A stretch of 64,000 nt of DNA from Hypoxylon rubiginosum (GCA_902806565.1 CADCXA010000034.1:868001-932000); one strand, 5' to 3'; shown: positions 12,801 to 24,030, counted from the stretch's first letter. The notes: generated from the letters alone by a model not told the origin. Numbers and translations: made by a program.

Positions 12801-13086
12801 CGCCACCCCCGTCGGGACTATCCAGGTCTCGCTGCTCGGCGCCGTATCCAGCACGCACGGCAACTCGATGGGCGCCCGCACCCTGTTCCCGGACGTGTCG
12901 TGCGCCGGCACGACCTGCACGCTGGTCGCGCCCCCGAGGGTCCACATCGCCCCGGCGGGCTGGTACCAGATGTTCGTGCTGCAGGACGGGATCCCGGCCG
13001 TCGGCACCTTCGTCCGCATCGGCGGCGACCCGGGCCAGCTGGGCAACTGGCCACCCGGCGACGACTTCACCAGACCTGGCATGTGA
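9859..13086 (+). CDS. Secreted copper radical oxidase (AA5, glyoxal oxidase-like) with four WSC domains
   Basis: Exons are 9859-10010, 10065-10189 and 10250-13086, giving 1037 aa. Both introns interrupt the first WSC domain. A second ATG at 9877 (MRTTLSYPVLSSLLFLASA) begins a good signal peptide. Four Cys-rich WSC modules lie at about residues 45-135, 185-275, 305-400 and 420-515, each with the YCG and CAGD/CGG-like spacing. The rest matches the glyoxal/galactose oxidase propeller plus the C-terminal DUF1929 domain. All radical-copper positions seem present: Cys599 (DIFCSAG) and Tyr658 (RWYPSAM) for the Cys-Tyr cofactor, Tyr878-His879 (RLYHSEA) and His962 (STHGNSMG). AA5 enzymes oxidise aldehydes or primary alcohols and release H2O2; WSC modules bind glycans and could anchor the enzyme to cell walls. 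The substrate cannot be read from sequence. The final 300 coding bases are strikingly GC-rich. Confidence 0.93.
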
Positions 13087-16000
13087 GGAGACGGACGGAC
13101 GGACGGGATAGACGGAAAGAGTTTTTCCGAATTCGAGCATGATTCGAAAGTATAGCTAGTTAATATAATAATTCCCTATTAGATGTATGACCAAGTGCCC
13201 AGTGTTAGTGTTAGTGTTCACGATAGAAAAGGATCTTGGGGTCTCCCATAGGGAACCAAGCTGTCTTAAAGCCCGAAATATGCGCATTGTATTCCGTACA
13301 GAGAAGAGAACTTACCTTATCAAGAGGAGTAAGAATTATTTGAGATAACTTAACATTGTTCTATTTCGATATCGTACTCGTTACAGCGCATCGTCTCCTC
13401 AGTGCTTAGAAACCGAGTAGCGTCCAGCTACCTATGTTAGGTGTGTATCCTTTACGATATCTTATCTCCTGGTCGTACAGAAATAAATCTGCAGCGAAAT
13501 TGGGTTGCCATTTGAGGAAGAAAAAAAAGGGGGTGGGTGGGGATGGAGAACAATTCCGCCCACTCAGCCACCATAAGACTACAAGTACCGGATGTTGATA
13601 TCTAGGTAGCATATACAAACGATTATGGTTATGGGTGGGATAGTAGTGTGGACAAAATATCGAGGGAACAGTGTAGGGGATGCGGAGTGATAAAATTAGG
13701 CATTTAGTCAGGTCTTTACAAGAGCTCTTTGATGACATGCCGCCCGTGACAAAAGTTGAAGTCCACAGTCTGGGTGATCAAACTGCACTGAACGCCGCTT
13801 GCAAAGTCCCAAAGTACCTGGAAGTTCAGTTTGCCAGATTGGTAAATAACTACGCGTGTAAAATACGACATTACAGTGGGTGTGCCCAAACCTAGTGCGC
13901 CTCCAACGCCCCTGAGAGGTGCAGAGGATAGCTATTCAACACATAAAAGTCACTTATTTGTACGAAGAATCATAACAATCACGATATTCTAGTAGCTTTA
14001 GGAACTATTCCAGGTAGTGTGGGTAAAATTGAACGAGATAGGAGACGGTTGCGTTCAAAACATCTCGAGAATTCTATCATGCGACTTCACCTTTGCTACA
14101 ATAGATAAATGCAACGACATGTTATCTCTCAACCGTAACTTATCCAGATAGTTCAGTAGATATAATTTGGATGTCCTAATTGCCACTGAAGGGTATGACA
14201 AGAATTACAAAACCTAGACAAACGTGGCGAATCGCATTTCGGGGGGTAACATTTACACGATGTTGCCCATTCCGTCTCTTCCGAAGGAGCAGGGAGGCAC
14301 ACATCCCGAGCTCAGTTCTGCAAGTATAAGGGGAGCAAGCCGTCTTTTATATCTCCTACATGGACTCTGCCATGGCTGCGTCTGACGTCGCGCTGAGTAC
14401 ATAGATGGGAGGGCAGCAGAAAGCAAAGTTGCAGCAACGTAGGAAGATACCTACCTGGGTATCTAATCCTCGTAACGTAGGTTCGCAAACCCTTGGGATG
14501 GCCTTATTTATATCTATGGATTTGTTCTTACTCGTATCAGCGTAGATTTCATCCTATTCTCCGTTCATGATGCGTACCTCTTCGGCCTTAGCTCTGATTT
14601 TGACCCATCTGGTACCTCGCTCAGGAAGCCTGGCTCGCCGCTCGCCGCTTGTATTCCGATGGCTCGCCTTTACTCCTATCCAGCTTTAATGCTACTCCAA
14701 CTGCCAAGGCCATTTACACTCGGTCCCCCTTTACTGTCCTCGGTACCAGATAGCTTTTGCTCCAATACCAGTCGAGACCCTGACTCTGATTTCGAACTCT
14801 TTCAGCCTCAATAATTAGACGCTGGGTCTCCATTTCGATTGTCACTCGTATTCTCGTCTTCACCTTCGATCTAGTATGACTCTGACCTTAGGTCTAGACC
14901 TGACCTGTGAATGCAACTCCGATACGTCGGCTCTCCGCCCCTGACTCTCCCTCACTCTGACAGTCACCTTGCTCTCTATCGCGATTCCGACTCTGATAAT
15001 GGCTGTTTTTGGCTCCGGCTCTTTTACTCTGATCTCCCAACCTCGATCACTTATATGGAGTTGGCATATACATCCAGCTGTGGACGTCCCTTAAACCTTG
15101 GCGGGCAGGGTCTCGAGAATCTTGTAGATTTGACGAGCTTCAAGTCCTCGAAAGCCCGACCGGCGTCAACCGTCCCTATACGAATACGTCAACATTCTCT
15201 CCTCGCCGAAACAAGTATCCTCTTTTTTTTGGAAGCACGCCTTACACTGCTGTCGTGCAGCATGACCCCAACCACCCCTCGGAGAGCATCGTCAGACTTT
15301 CCGCTCCCACACCAAAAAGAACTCGACTTAATTACTCTGTATTTGTATGCTGGCTTGCTAATTCGTCCTAAGTCCAACTCTGAATACAACGATCGGAGTA
15401 CTACCCCGAGTCGAACGAGCATGGCTTGATAAATCCACGTGTTCAAGGGACATCAGGATGCCGAACGTGAAAAGACGCGTACGGTAACCTCTTGCATGCC
15501 ACATCCTCCAATGGAGTTCTGAGCAAGTAGGCTACTGCAGGGCTTTTAATATGCGAACCAACTGACTGCTAGTTCTTCCCTTTCTATGCGAAGTATCAAT
15601 GGTACGGTTTTCTTTGAGGCCCAGGCAACATATGGACGTAGAAATTATGGTAACAGGTATACAAGTATGTCGTCAAGCCATAAGAGACGACTTACCGCGA
15701 GTACACCAAGGATTTTAGTGAACCTAAGATACCTGCATAATGATGTGTTCCCTTTCGTTGCGTCTCAGTGACACGACAGTCAACAGCATTGTATATTAGT
15801 CGAAATATAACGTTCAGATCTAAGAATCGGGGTTTGGATTACTAGGAGTAAGATTATACTCGGAGCACTAGCTCAGCAGTCACGCATACAGTGAAGACAG
15901 AGATACGAGCCCCCTAGAAACCGATAATATCTTATAAGTGATAGTGGAATCCAGCGTGACTCTTTTCACGTATAAATGAGCCTAGAAAAGGTGCCGCAAT

Positions 16001-18565
16001 ACAGCCATGCTAATTATTACTGACCAGATCCTCTGTATTGGTACCTCAAAGTAACGTGAGATCAGGACTACGATGCGCTTTACCAGGGCGGAGTATCCTG
16101 TGGAATATATGCGCCTTTGGGATAAATGACGACTTTCTCAATCAGTTCAACTTATAAGCCAACTTACACAGATCAAGAACAAGGGCTCGACAGATCCTAT
16201 CGTGTTTTACATTTAGTTTATGGCACATACGACTAGGTATGGAAGGCGCACAGTGGCACTTGAATTACAAGTTACTTGGACGTAAGGTTGTGGGATACGC
16301 AACGAGCTGTGGGATTATCTGTAAAATAGAAGAATATCACCTAATTCCTCTTCGTGAGCCTGTCAACGTGCAGCAGTCAACTAGGTTCCTAGGAGACATA
16401 TTTTTGGTCATATTCATCGAACGGTGTGCTCTTCGAGGACGACTATGAAATTGTTATATCGCTGTCGTTGACATTCGAGTCAATGGAACCCATGAGTATA
16501 TTAATGTTGCTATTCGCATCGTCCTTGCACAGACTCCGGTTACAGACTCGGAATTTATCCCTTCTCTGCCGTGCCTCTAACGTGCTTCTGGAACAATTAA
16601 GCAGCCGTTTTACTCTTTAAGACAGTTTTATGTCACAGAGCTCCCGGTGTATGGTCTAGGAAATACCCTCTCGCCAATACCTAAAACGGGGCTTGGTCAA
16701 TTTCTTGAGATCTGACTATCGATGCCATTGCATTGAGCCTCATAAATTATCCATACTTAGCACAAGAGCATCGAAGTTAATAGGTAAGTACTTAGGTAGG
16801 TACCTAGCAAATCGTGAGAAAGCCACCACTCAATGTCATCTCTAGTAAGCAACGCCTCCTTGGCGCGCCTCCAATGTGTGGAATAGGGGTGATCATGACC
16901 GTCAGACCATCCACTCGGAGAGCTAACGCCACATTACCGCACCACAACTGTAGCCCCCTTTTAGAGCGGAGACACCTATGTAAGTATCTAGGATACCACG
17001 TTGTACAATACCACGTGCCATTGCCAATGTGTGGCGCTACGCGAGGCGGCGCGCAAGCGAGTCCTCACGTTGCAACCGGCGTTTGCGCCTAGCAAGCGAG
17101 CCTTCGCGTATCGAATAGACGATGTAGGTTTCCGTGGCCGCATTGCACCCACCCAACCACCCATCTAATGTGTCGTTTAGACGCGTAAGCGGAGCTTGGA
17201 TGATGGCACGGGTTGGTTCCCCGTCGATCGACCGGTACCTAGCTGCGGGAGAGATTCGCAATTGTGACTGCACCCATATTATACAGAGGTATATACGCAT
17301 GTACGACTTCCCCTCCTAGACGCACTGGCATCGGAAGAGTTCGTTACAGGAAGACGAACAAGGGGGTTTTGTCAGATTCCTGGGCTCTGAAGCTAAGGTG
17401 CGACTTCAAAAGTATAGGCACTTGTATTACACATAGCTGCTGCGCACACTTGCGGCACTGCGAGTCGCGAGACTGCTGATGGTGAGAGGCAGGATTCTTT
17501 AGACGCGATAGTGAGATAACTCGCTATTTCCTTCCTAGAAGTAGATAGTTCCTTAATTTACACTGGCAATTATCTTGCGGCGTCTAAGCACTAAGGCTAA
17601 GAAAGAGGAAGCAGAATAGTAATCGAAATAGAATTGATCCTGCCGCCTAGGTAGGCAGCTGGTGGTGAGAAGCTGTAAAGGGTAGCGAGAACTGTCTCAG
17701 GTGTATGACCTTAGGTAATACTGCGGACGGATTATGTAGAGCTGGGAGAATGGCACACCGAGTTGTAAGAACGCTGGTATTCGCTCATTTGAGGAAACAG
17801 CTAATAAATGAGAAAAAATGAATCGCTTTTCATTCGCGGTTGTCGTCAGCTTTTATTCTCTAATAGGATACCATAAGCGCGAGAATTGGCGGCCGTTTGG
17901 GGGTCGACCCAAATTCGACGTTATCCATTAGAACACCAAACCTCGTTACCACCTAAAGCGGGATAGGCAGTCGTGAAGGTTGGTAGGATTTCAGCTCGGC
18001 AGCAGCCCCGAATGGCTGGTAGGTTTGGTAACTGAGTAAGAAGAAGACCATATCTGTTACACGACGCACGAATAGCATCTAACCTTAGAGGTTTGGAGCT
18101 TTGGCACCGCCACCCCACGAATTAATTCCTACTATTCCCCAGGCGATTCTCGGCCGATGAACCCACAGTCCCTCGATGTTGGGGCCGTCCCGATCGGGGA
18201 CTTGGCCTGTCGCAGTAGGATCGCCTACTCTAGGGTTTCCACGGGGCTGTTTCGCATATAAGACTTATCTTCGAAACGAACTTCTCCTTCTTTGTAATCG
18301 CTTCTGCAACTTTGCTCCTGTAAGGGGTTTCCCGATACAGACCTCACAACTGCGCCGACTCCGTGTGGCTAGGCAGACTGCCGTATGATAGCAGACCACT
18401 ACGGCAGTATAAGGCATTCATATTAATAGATGCTCTCATCGCCCTCCTCTACTACCTCCCTGTGTGCTTGCTCTATTTTTTCTCTCTTTCGTTGTTGTGT
18501 GCCTTCTGCTGTATGGCCCGAGCCGTCGAAATAGAGGGATCCTCGTATACACCAACTCGCTCACC
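13087..18565. other. Long intergenic interval (about 5.5 kb), no supported gene
   Basis: I found no open frame with family resemblance and no convincing exon chain here. The longest frame (14911-15429, +) lies in a pyrimidine-rich tract of degenerate CTCTGAT-like words and is not accepted as a gene. A small hexamer repeat (TAGTGT, about three copies) lies near 13206. A short CG-rich patch near 17040-17110 carries two copies of the word GCAAGCGAG. The last few hundred bases upstream of 18566 are presumably the promoter of the RTA1-like gene. Confidence 0.55.
14570..15430 (+). repeat. Pyrimidine-rich tract with degenerate CTCTGAT words
   Basis: The + strand is visibly C/T-rich and repeatedly contains GACTCTGAT, CTGACTCT, CTCTGACC and CACTCTGACA-like words at irregular spacing. 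Phase is not kept, so it does not read as a protein repeat. It may be an old decayed minisatellite or mutated repeat. The limits are approximate. Confidence 0.35.
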
Positions 18566-19647
18566 ATGAGATCTATTGCCGAGTGCACTTTTGAGACGTG
18601 CCCAGTTGCCGCATCGCCGTACGGTTATCCGCCGAGTACCGCAGCTGATGCTCTCTTTTTCGTCATTCACATCGGGGCTTTGTTCGCCTGCTTGCTTTAC
18701 ACATTTTACCTGGCCGACCCGAACAGGAGATGGTTGGAATTCAGCATACCCGTCTCGATAGCTTGTCTATTTGAAGCCATCGGGTACGCAGTTAGGCTAG
18801 GAAGCGCAACTGATCCTTGGAACGTGGCATTATATGCTACTTCGACATCTTTTATACTAGTTGCCCCGGCATTTGTTTCCGCAGGGTAAGTGTGATACTC
18901 CCCCCCTTCTCCTCGACATCAGGTTTCGAGCACCGTGTTGACTAGTTTAAAAGCATTTATATCGCCATACCCGAAACCGTTTCCATTCTAGGCGTGGAAC
19001 ATTCGCTGATAAACATCGCATATTATCCTCTTCTGATTTGGGTCGACGTAGTCGGATTCGTTCTACAACTTGCCGGAATCATCTTCGCTTTCTCAGATCT
19101 GTCTGCCGATACGGGCCTCGGTGCCCATGCTCGCATTGGAAGCCCCATCATTGTCGCCGGTATTGCACTACAATCAATCTCCTTGATCTGTTTCTTCACT
19201 CTCTTTGGCGTGGTGTTATTCCGGGCAGCAGTTGCTCATCACCAATTTGGGTATACGACCTTCCATCCGATACACGGCTTCCTTCCAATGGCACATAGAT
19301 TCAAGTTCTTTATTGCGATGGTGTTGGTTTCCGCTATGTGCTTATTCTCAAGGAATCTCTATCAAATGGTAGTGTTGGGATCTGGCTTAGACAGTTGGAC
19401 GGCGAAGAACCAGGCCCTTTTTGCAGGACTCGATAGTCTCCTTGTCGCGGAAGCGGTCGTCGGCTTGGTTGTTGCACATCCCGTAAGATTTCTACGGGAC
19501 GGAGTAGAAAAGAGAAGGGGAAGCAGAACTGCAAGCCCAATGTTGGAGGAGCAGAGAGTAACTCAATATGGCATATATGATCGCCCAAATGGGCATGATC
19601 ACACCCCATGGGGCAGTGCTGCGAACAGTACTACCAATTTTATATAA
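18566..19647 (+). CDS. RTA1-like multi-pass membrane protein
   Basis: There are two exons, 18566-18885 and 18954-19647, coding for 337 aa. The donor is GTAAGT and the acceptor AG at 18952-18953 restores the family-like junction VSAG|IYIAIPE. An upstream in-frame extension exists, but the ATG at 18566 (MRSIAECTFE) matches the usual short extracellular N-terminus. About seven hydrophobic helices are visible, including FFVIHIGALFACLLYTFYLA, LIWVDVVGFVLQLAGIIFAF and IIVAGIALQSISLICFFTL. The RTA1 family (Rta1, Rsb1, Pug1, Rtm1 in yeast) comprises seven-helix proteins linked to sphingoid-base export, azole or aminocholesterol resistance and porphyrin transport. Which role applies here is unknown. 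The C-tail after about residue 290 is polar. The gene converges on TGS1 with a 123-bp gap. Confidence 0.88.
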
Positions 19648-19770
19648 AGCGTTAATTGAATTTTTGCGAAATTGACCATGCTGCGTTTAGGCCTCATCGA
19701 CTGTGGACGTAAATAGCTGATTTGAGTCACGAAGACGACGGCATTGGTATTCTAGTAAAATCCGACGGTG

Positions 19771-20710
19771 TTAGGATTCCATGCGGGTATCTTCGTCTCT
19801 GGTAGCGGGCAGATAGGCAACCATTGCTTTACTTGCGCCCTCAACGCAATACTGCACGACATCGATCTTGGTATCATCAGGAACCAGCTTGGCAATGTGC
19901 CTCAGATCGCTAGTCCGTGGCAGGTAAAGGGCGTGATCCATGCTCCTATAGGCCCCGTGTAATTTGTCTAGATTATACGGTTCCATAGTGCTTAGGTCGA
20001 AGATGTCGTCGGTCCTGTACCCCGGTCCGCCCCAGGGTGGCGATGCAAACAAAGCCGTTGATTCCACATCTACCTGTAGGTCGTCCTCGAGTTTTTCTGG
20101 AGAAGTCAGAAGGGTATCTAAATATTTGAAGCTGTCTCCCAGAACCCATATAATGTTATCAGCTACACCATGCAGGGACGCATTATGTTGCGCGCAGGCA
20201 AGAGTGGGTGCGTCTAGCTCGACAGCAATAACTTTCTCCCAGCGTGGCGTCAAGCCGTCCTCAGCCGTAGCAAGGGCAAGGCTGATGGCATTTGCTCCTA
20301 CGCCAGCAAACAGGTCAATGATTGTAGTCTTTGACGTGCTAATAATAGAACTGAGATCTCGTGCGATTTGGCTAGAACCCTGTTAGCTCGTGTTGAGGCT
20401 AGAATACTACCCAGAAGGATCGAGCTTCCGAATTGGATCGGTGTGAAACTCACCTTGCAACGGGTTCAGGAGTCACACCAAACCAAGCATCTGGGGTCAT
20501 GTAGATGCCATCATCATAGTAGGGGAAAATAGTAAACCGTTGCTGCCAGTACCTAGAAAATGGGGCTATGTGAGTACATGAAGTAGTTCATACTTAACCA
20601 GGAATGATCGTGTAACGTGTAACTTACTTTTGCAGGTCCCAAGGCACTTCAGCTAGACGAGTCCAGTGGTGGCATTGATTTGTGAGAGGGAGCTTGTTAA
20701 CCCGTTTCAT
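19771..20710 (-). CDS. TGS1: Trimethylguanosine synthase (snRNA/snoRNA cap hypermethylase)
   Basis: Three exons on the minus strand, 20710-20628, 20552-20454 and 20371-19771, give 260 aa. Junctions are phase-consistent with GTAAGT and GTGAGT donors and CTAG acceptors. Exons 1-2 give the conserved VPWDLQKYWQQRF and YYDDGIYMTPDAWFGVTPEP region. Exon 3 carries the SAM-binding motif DLFAGVGAN (about 80-88) and the catalytic SPPWGGPGY motif (about 171-179), whose Trp stacks on m7G in characterised enzymes. TGS1 converts the m7G cap of snRNAs and snoRNAs to the 2,2,7-trimethyl form in the nucleus/nucleolus. The length fits compact fungal enzymes that consist only of the methyltransferase domain. 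The gene is divergent from GRASP. Confidence 0.95.
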
Positions 20711-21181
20711 CTTGACGTAACGGGGTCGGTATATATGAGCAGGCTACTAGTCTCAACGTAGAAGTAAGCAAATCATTAATTATAAGCCAACTCTCGTTGT
20801 CGACTTGAAGATGTCGAAAATGTTAAGAGTGGAAGTTGAAGAGTTCGAGATTCGATATGTTTGGTTGGTTACTCGGTACCTAAGCTAAAGCAGATCCGCT
20901 TTAAGCTGCACAATTTGGTAAGTGCAAGCTATGACCAATTGGGCCCGTTCCTCAACTTAGCGTGCTGCAATGTCGTAAGGCTGAGCCAAGGGAAACCTAA
21001 ATGACAGCTGGAGCTTTCTCGATAAGGATTCAAAGAACGCGGGAGCATGTCCCTACGACGAAACACATTCATTCGTTTATTACCTACTATAAACTTACTT
21101 GCTTAATCAGACCCAACCCGACCCGACACAAACCAGATCGAAACCAGACCAAATTCCCGACCGGGGGCACAAAAGCGAGCC
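20711..21181. promoter_or_regulatory. Divergent promoter region between TGS1 and GRASP
   Basis: This 471-bp interval separates two outward-facing start codons and must hold both promoters and 5' UTRs. No defined operator or TATA box can be named with confidence. A run of CCGACCCGACACAAACCAGA-type short words just before 21182 is probably GRASP 5' UTR. Confidence 0.5.
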
Positions 21182-22240
21182 ATGTTCAACGCACTAAACC
21201 GGTACCTGTCGCGACTCGACGGCGACGCGCGCCCGCAGCAGCAGCGGGACGGCCCCGGGTACGGGTTCCAGGTGCTGCGCAACACGAACCTGGAGCTGGG
21301 CGCGGAGCCGTGGTTCGACTTCGTGGTAGGGATCAACGGGCGCGCCGTCGACGACCCGGACCCGCGGCTGTTCGCGCAGGAGGTGCGCAACTGCGCGGGC
21401 GGCAGCGTGGCCCTGGGGCTCTGGAGCGCGAAAGGGCAGCGCACGCGCGTGCTGCACGCGCCCGTGCCCGCGGCCACGCGCTCGCTCGGGCTGTCGCTGC
21501 AGTGGGCGCCGCTGGCCCTCGCCTCCACCGTCTGGCACGTCCTCGACGTGGCCGCGGGCTCCCCCGCCGACGTCGCCGGCCTGCTGCCGTACAGCGACTA
21601 CGTGCTCGGCACCCCCGACGGCGTCCTGCACGGCGAGAGCGGCCTCGGCGAGCTCGTCGACGACTACGTCGGCCGCCCCCTCAAGCTGTGGGTCTACAAC
21701 AACGAGTACGACGTCACGCGCGAGGTCGAGATCGTGCCGAGCCGCGAGTGGGGCGGCGAGGGCGCGCTCGGGTGCGTCCTGGGCTTCGGGGCGCTGCACC
21801 GGCTTCCCGCGCCTCTGAGCGAGCCCGTCCACGCGCCGGGAGAGACCATGTTCGATGGCGATAGCGCCGACACCGGCGCGACGGCAGATCAGTTTACTAC
21901 ACTAGCTCCTTCGCCGAGCGACGGAGCTGCGAACACGTTTGTGCCGGCGTCGTCGCCGTCGGATTTCCTCGTGCCCGCGCAGATGGTCAGCTCACCACCA
22001 CCGCCCGCTGGGGGCAGTGCGCCTCCGCGGAGCAAGAAAAAAGAGAGACACGGACACGGTCCAAGTAGGCTGGACGATTACTTCGCGGAAGAGGAAAAGA
22101 AGAGCAAGGCGCTAGATGGGAACATAGCTGCGAGCAAGACACCACCGCCGCCGCCCCCTAAGGCAGGTGGTGGCCCGCCAAGGGCACCACCAAAGGCCGA
22201 GGAGCAGAAAGCAAGTGATGGGGATGATGATGTGGACTAA
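21182..22240 (+). CDS. GRH1: Golgi reassembly stacking protein (GRASP55/65 family)
   Basis: A single exon starts at ATG 21182 and codes for 352 aa. The first 210 residues form the GRASP region, two PDZ-like repeats. Motifs include GYGFQVLRNTNLELGAEPWF and FVVGINGRAV in repeat 1, then HVLDVAAGSPADVAGLLPYS and LKLWVYNNEYDVTREVEI in repeat 2. The start MFNALNRYLSR could form the amphipathic N-terminal helix that yeast Grh1 uses for membrane binding. From about residue 225 the protein is Ser/Pro-rich and disordered, as usual for the family. Grh1 works at the early Golgi/COPII interface and in unconventional secretion. The PDZ region is about 75% GC by sample hand count, with C or G at nearly every third codon position; this drops sharply after about 21840. 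Confidence 0.95.
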   Translation: MFNALNRYLSRLDGDARPQQQRDGPGYGFQVLRNTNLELGAEPWFDFVVGINGRAVDDPDPRLFAQEVRNCAGGSVALGLWSAKGQRTRVLHAPVPAATRSLGLSLQWAPLALASTVWHVLDVAAGSPADVAGLLPYSDYVLGTPDGVLHGESGLGELVDDYVGRPLKLWVYNNEYDVTREVEIVPSREWGGEGALGCVLGFGALHRLPAPLSEPVHAPGETMFDGDSADTGATADQFTTLAPSPSDGAANTFVPASSPSDFLVPAQMVSSPPPPAGGSAPPRSKKKERHGHGPSRLDDYFAEEEKKSKALDGNIAASKTPPPPPPKAGGGPPRAPPKAEEQKASDGDDDVD

Positions 22241-22437
22241 AGACTATTATATCACGATTTTAAAGCACGAATGATATCCTGATTGATTCGAAAAATGCAC
22301 TTTTTGGTTTGTCCCATTTTGCCATGACCCTTTTTCGTACTAGTTACAGAAAACAATACCTGATCGATGGCTCTAGCAACCATTAGGACACTGCTATTCT
22401 CAATATTGCTGCTATGTCCTTTGCGCGCCGTGCTCGT

Positions 22438-23094
22438 TCAGTTTATGAAGTTGACGCAGAAGAAGTGTAGAATCAGACTGCCGACTACGTAATCTGTAAA
22501 TGCTCTATGAAACGTGTTAGTTTAGAGGCATTTGTTATTTTTGGATGGCTAAGTAGCATACCTTTCCGGCGATACTGAAGGGAAATCGGACTTGTTCGCT
22601 TCTGTGGTCTGGATGCGTAGCGACGCTGTTTTGTTTGTTAGTCGTAAAAGCCTTGAGTGCACACTCCTGACGAAAGCAACATACCAGTAAGGACGAATTG
22701 TCCGACCGTTGCCGAAAAGCCTGAGAGGAAAGCATTGAATGGCTGTATATAGCATGAAGACAGTCAGCTTCAGAACTGCATAGCCGTACTCATACTACTG
22801 GGAGACTCCTTTACGAAGTGTACATACGTAGTTCCCTGCCAAGACGCAGTAGGCAAACTGCAGGCCGCCCACCAGGACCAGGAATGCCATAAACACGTCA
22901 ATTATCTTCGTACGCTGCGGCGTCGTCTTCTGGTAGTGCTGGACGATGTTCAGGGCAACTTTGTCGAACGACTGGCCACTGCCCGAAGTGGGCTTGGCGA
23001 TGGTGCTGCTAGCCGGAGCAGCAGTGGTTGGTGCTGGCGCTGCCGCAGACGTAGCGGTGCTCGTAGGAGCAGCAGCGGATTTCTTAGGCGCCAT
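22438..23094 (-). CDS. OST2: Oligosaccharyltransferase subunit OST2 (DAD1 homologue)
   Basis: Four exons on the minus strand, 23094-22828, 22742-22685, 22625-22562 and 22504-22438, give 151 aa. All junctions keep phase, and the joined C-terminal half reads like DAD1: PFNAFLSGFSATVGQFVLT, ASLRIQTTEANKSDFPSVSP and YVVGSLILHFFCVNFIN-stop. The first 45 residues are Ala/Thr/Ser-rich and poorly conserved. Helices lie at VFMAFLVLVGGLQFAYCVLA, in the FLSGF region and at the C-terminus. OST2 is a small essential subunit of the ER oligosaccharyltransferase that N-glycosylates nascent proteins. It converges with GRASP (197-bp gap) and diverges from the TMEM14-like gene. Confidence 0.95.
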
Positions 23095-23581
23095 GTTTCG
23101 TGTAGGTTTATTAAGTCTTGTGCTGTTGCAGGTCGGGGTAGAAAAGATTCGGTGTTGGAGGTGTCGTCGAATGGCTCGAATTGTAAATCGTCGCAGCTTA
23201 ATGGACCCTAGATTACGTGTTAGGGACACGAAGGCTTCAAAAAGTTCCCTGTAAAGGTACAAGTCTCAAAAGATAAATGTTACCCAGGTGCCCAGCCAAT
23301 CACAAAGGTGCACCTTAATTAGCTGGCTGTGGCTAGCGCGATAGAGCTTCAGCCACATTTAGGACCAATTGAGTTGCATTAAATTCTGGCGTCATGATCC
23401 CTCGGCGCCTCGCGTGTTAAAGAGCACCGGGGCTCCGAATGGGGTATGTAGCCTTTCCCTTTGTCCAACTTACATCTCTGAATTTTGGCAGTGTTATTAT
23501 AACAAGCCGAGAAACTCACATCTACATCTACGTAGCAATCCGAACTTTCTAAACTCTCTCAGTGTTTCACAGTCAGAAAAT
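23095..23581. promoter_or_regulatory. Divergent promoter region between OST2 and the TMEM14-like gene
   Basis: A 487-bp interval between two outward start codons. It contains the motif CCAATCACAAAGG near 23295, a possible CCAAT box (inferred). No other specific element can be supported. Confidence 0.45.
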
Positions 23582-24030
23582 ATGGTAAGCTACTCCTGGT
23601 ACTCTAGGTATATTGACAACATATCAAAAGCTAACTAACTCCGATAGTCTCTGGAGACGATCGCATATGTCTTGGGTGCCCTAACCGCGGGCGGTGGCAC
23701 CATGGGCTTTATCAGGACGGGTTCAATTCCCTCCATCGCAGCTGGATTGACAGTTGGCCTTCTATGTATGTCACCCAGTTTCAATTTACCTACGGTAATA
23801 TTCGCGATGTGTATCAAGCTGACATGGCTTCGCTAGACGGCCTTGGAGGATACCGCCTGCAATCACGCCAGTCCTACGGCGTCGAATTGGCTCTGCTAGC
23901 CTCCGTTGTGCTTGGTGGCTCTTCCATCCCACGAGCTATCCGCCTCGGAAAGCCGGTCCCAATTGTGTTGAGCTTGGTTTCCGTCTTCGGCCTATTGACT
24001 TTTGGCAATGCTTTTAGAAAGACTCTGTGA
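23582..24030 (+). CDS. TMEM14 family (UPF0136) small membrane protein
   Basis: Three coding exons, 23582-23584, 23648-23765 and 23837-24030, give 104 aa. The first coding exon is only the ATG: the donor GTAAGC follows directly. The joined product begins M-SLETIAYVLGALTAGGGTMG and continues through GSIPSIAAGLTVGLLYGLGG to a C-terminal LLTFGNAFRKTL. This matches the TMEM14 fold of three to four short Gly-rich helices, with the typical GGxxGFxxxGSxPSLxAG pattern and the conserved G-GYR-Q loop. Human TMEM14C is an inner mitochondrial membrane protein needed for protoporphyrinogen import in heme synthesis. The fungal role is not established. The gene converges on CMC2. Confidence 0.92.

Noticed and set aside
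14911..15429. Open frame of 172 codons on + in the gene desert
   Set aside because: It lies in a pyrimidine-rich degenerate repeat tract, and its translation shows no family motif, plausible domain or splice partners.
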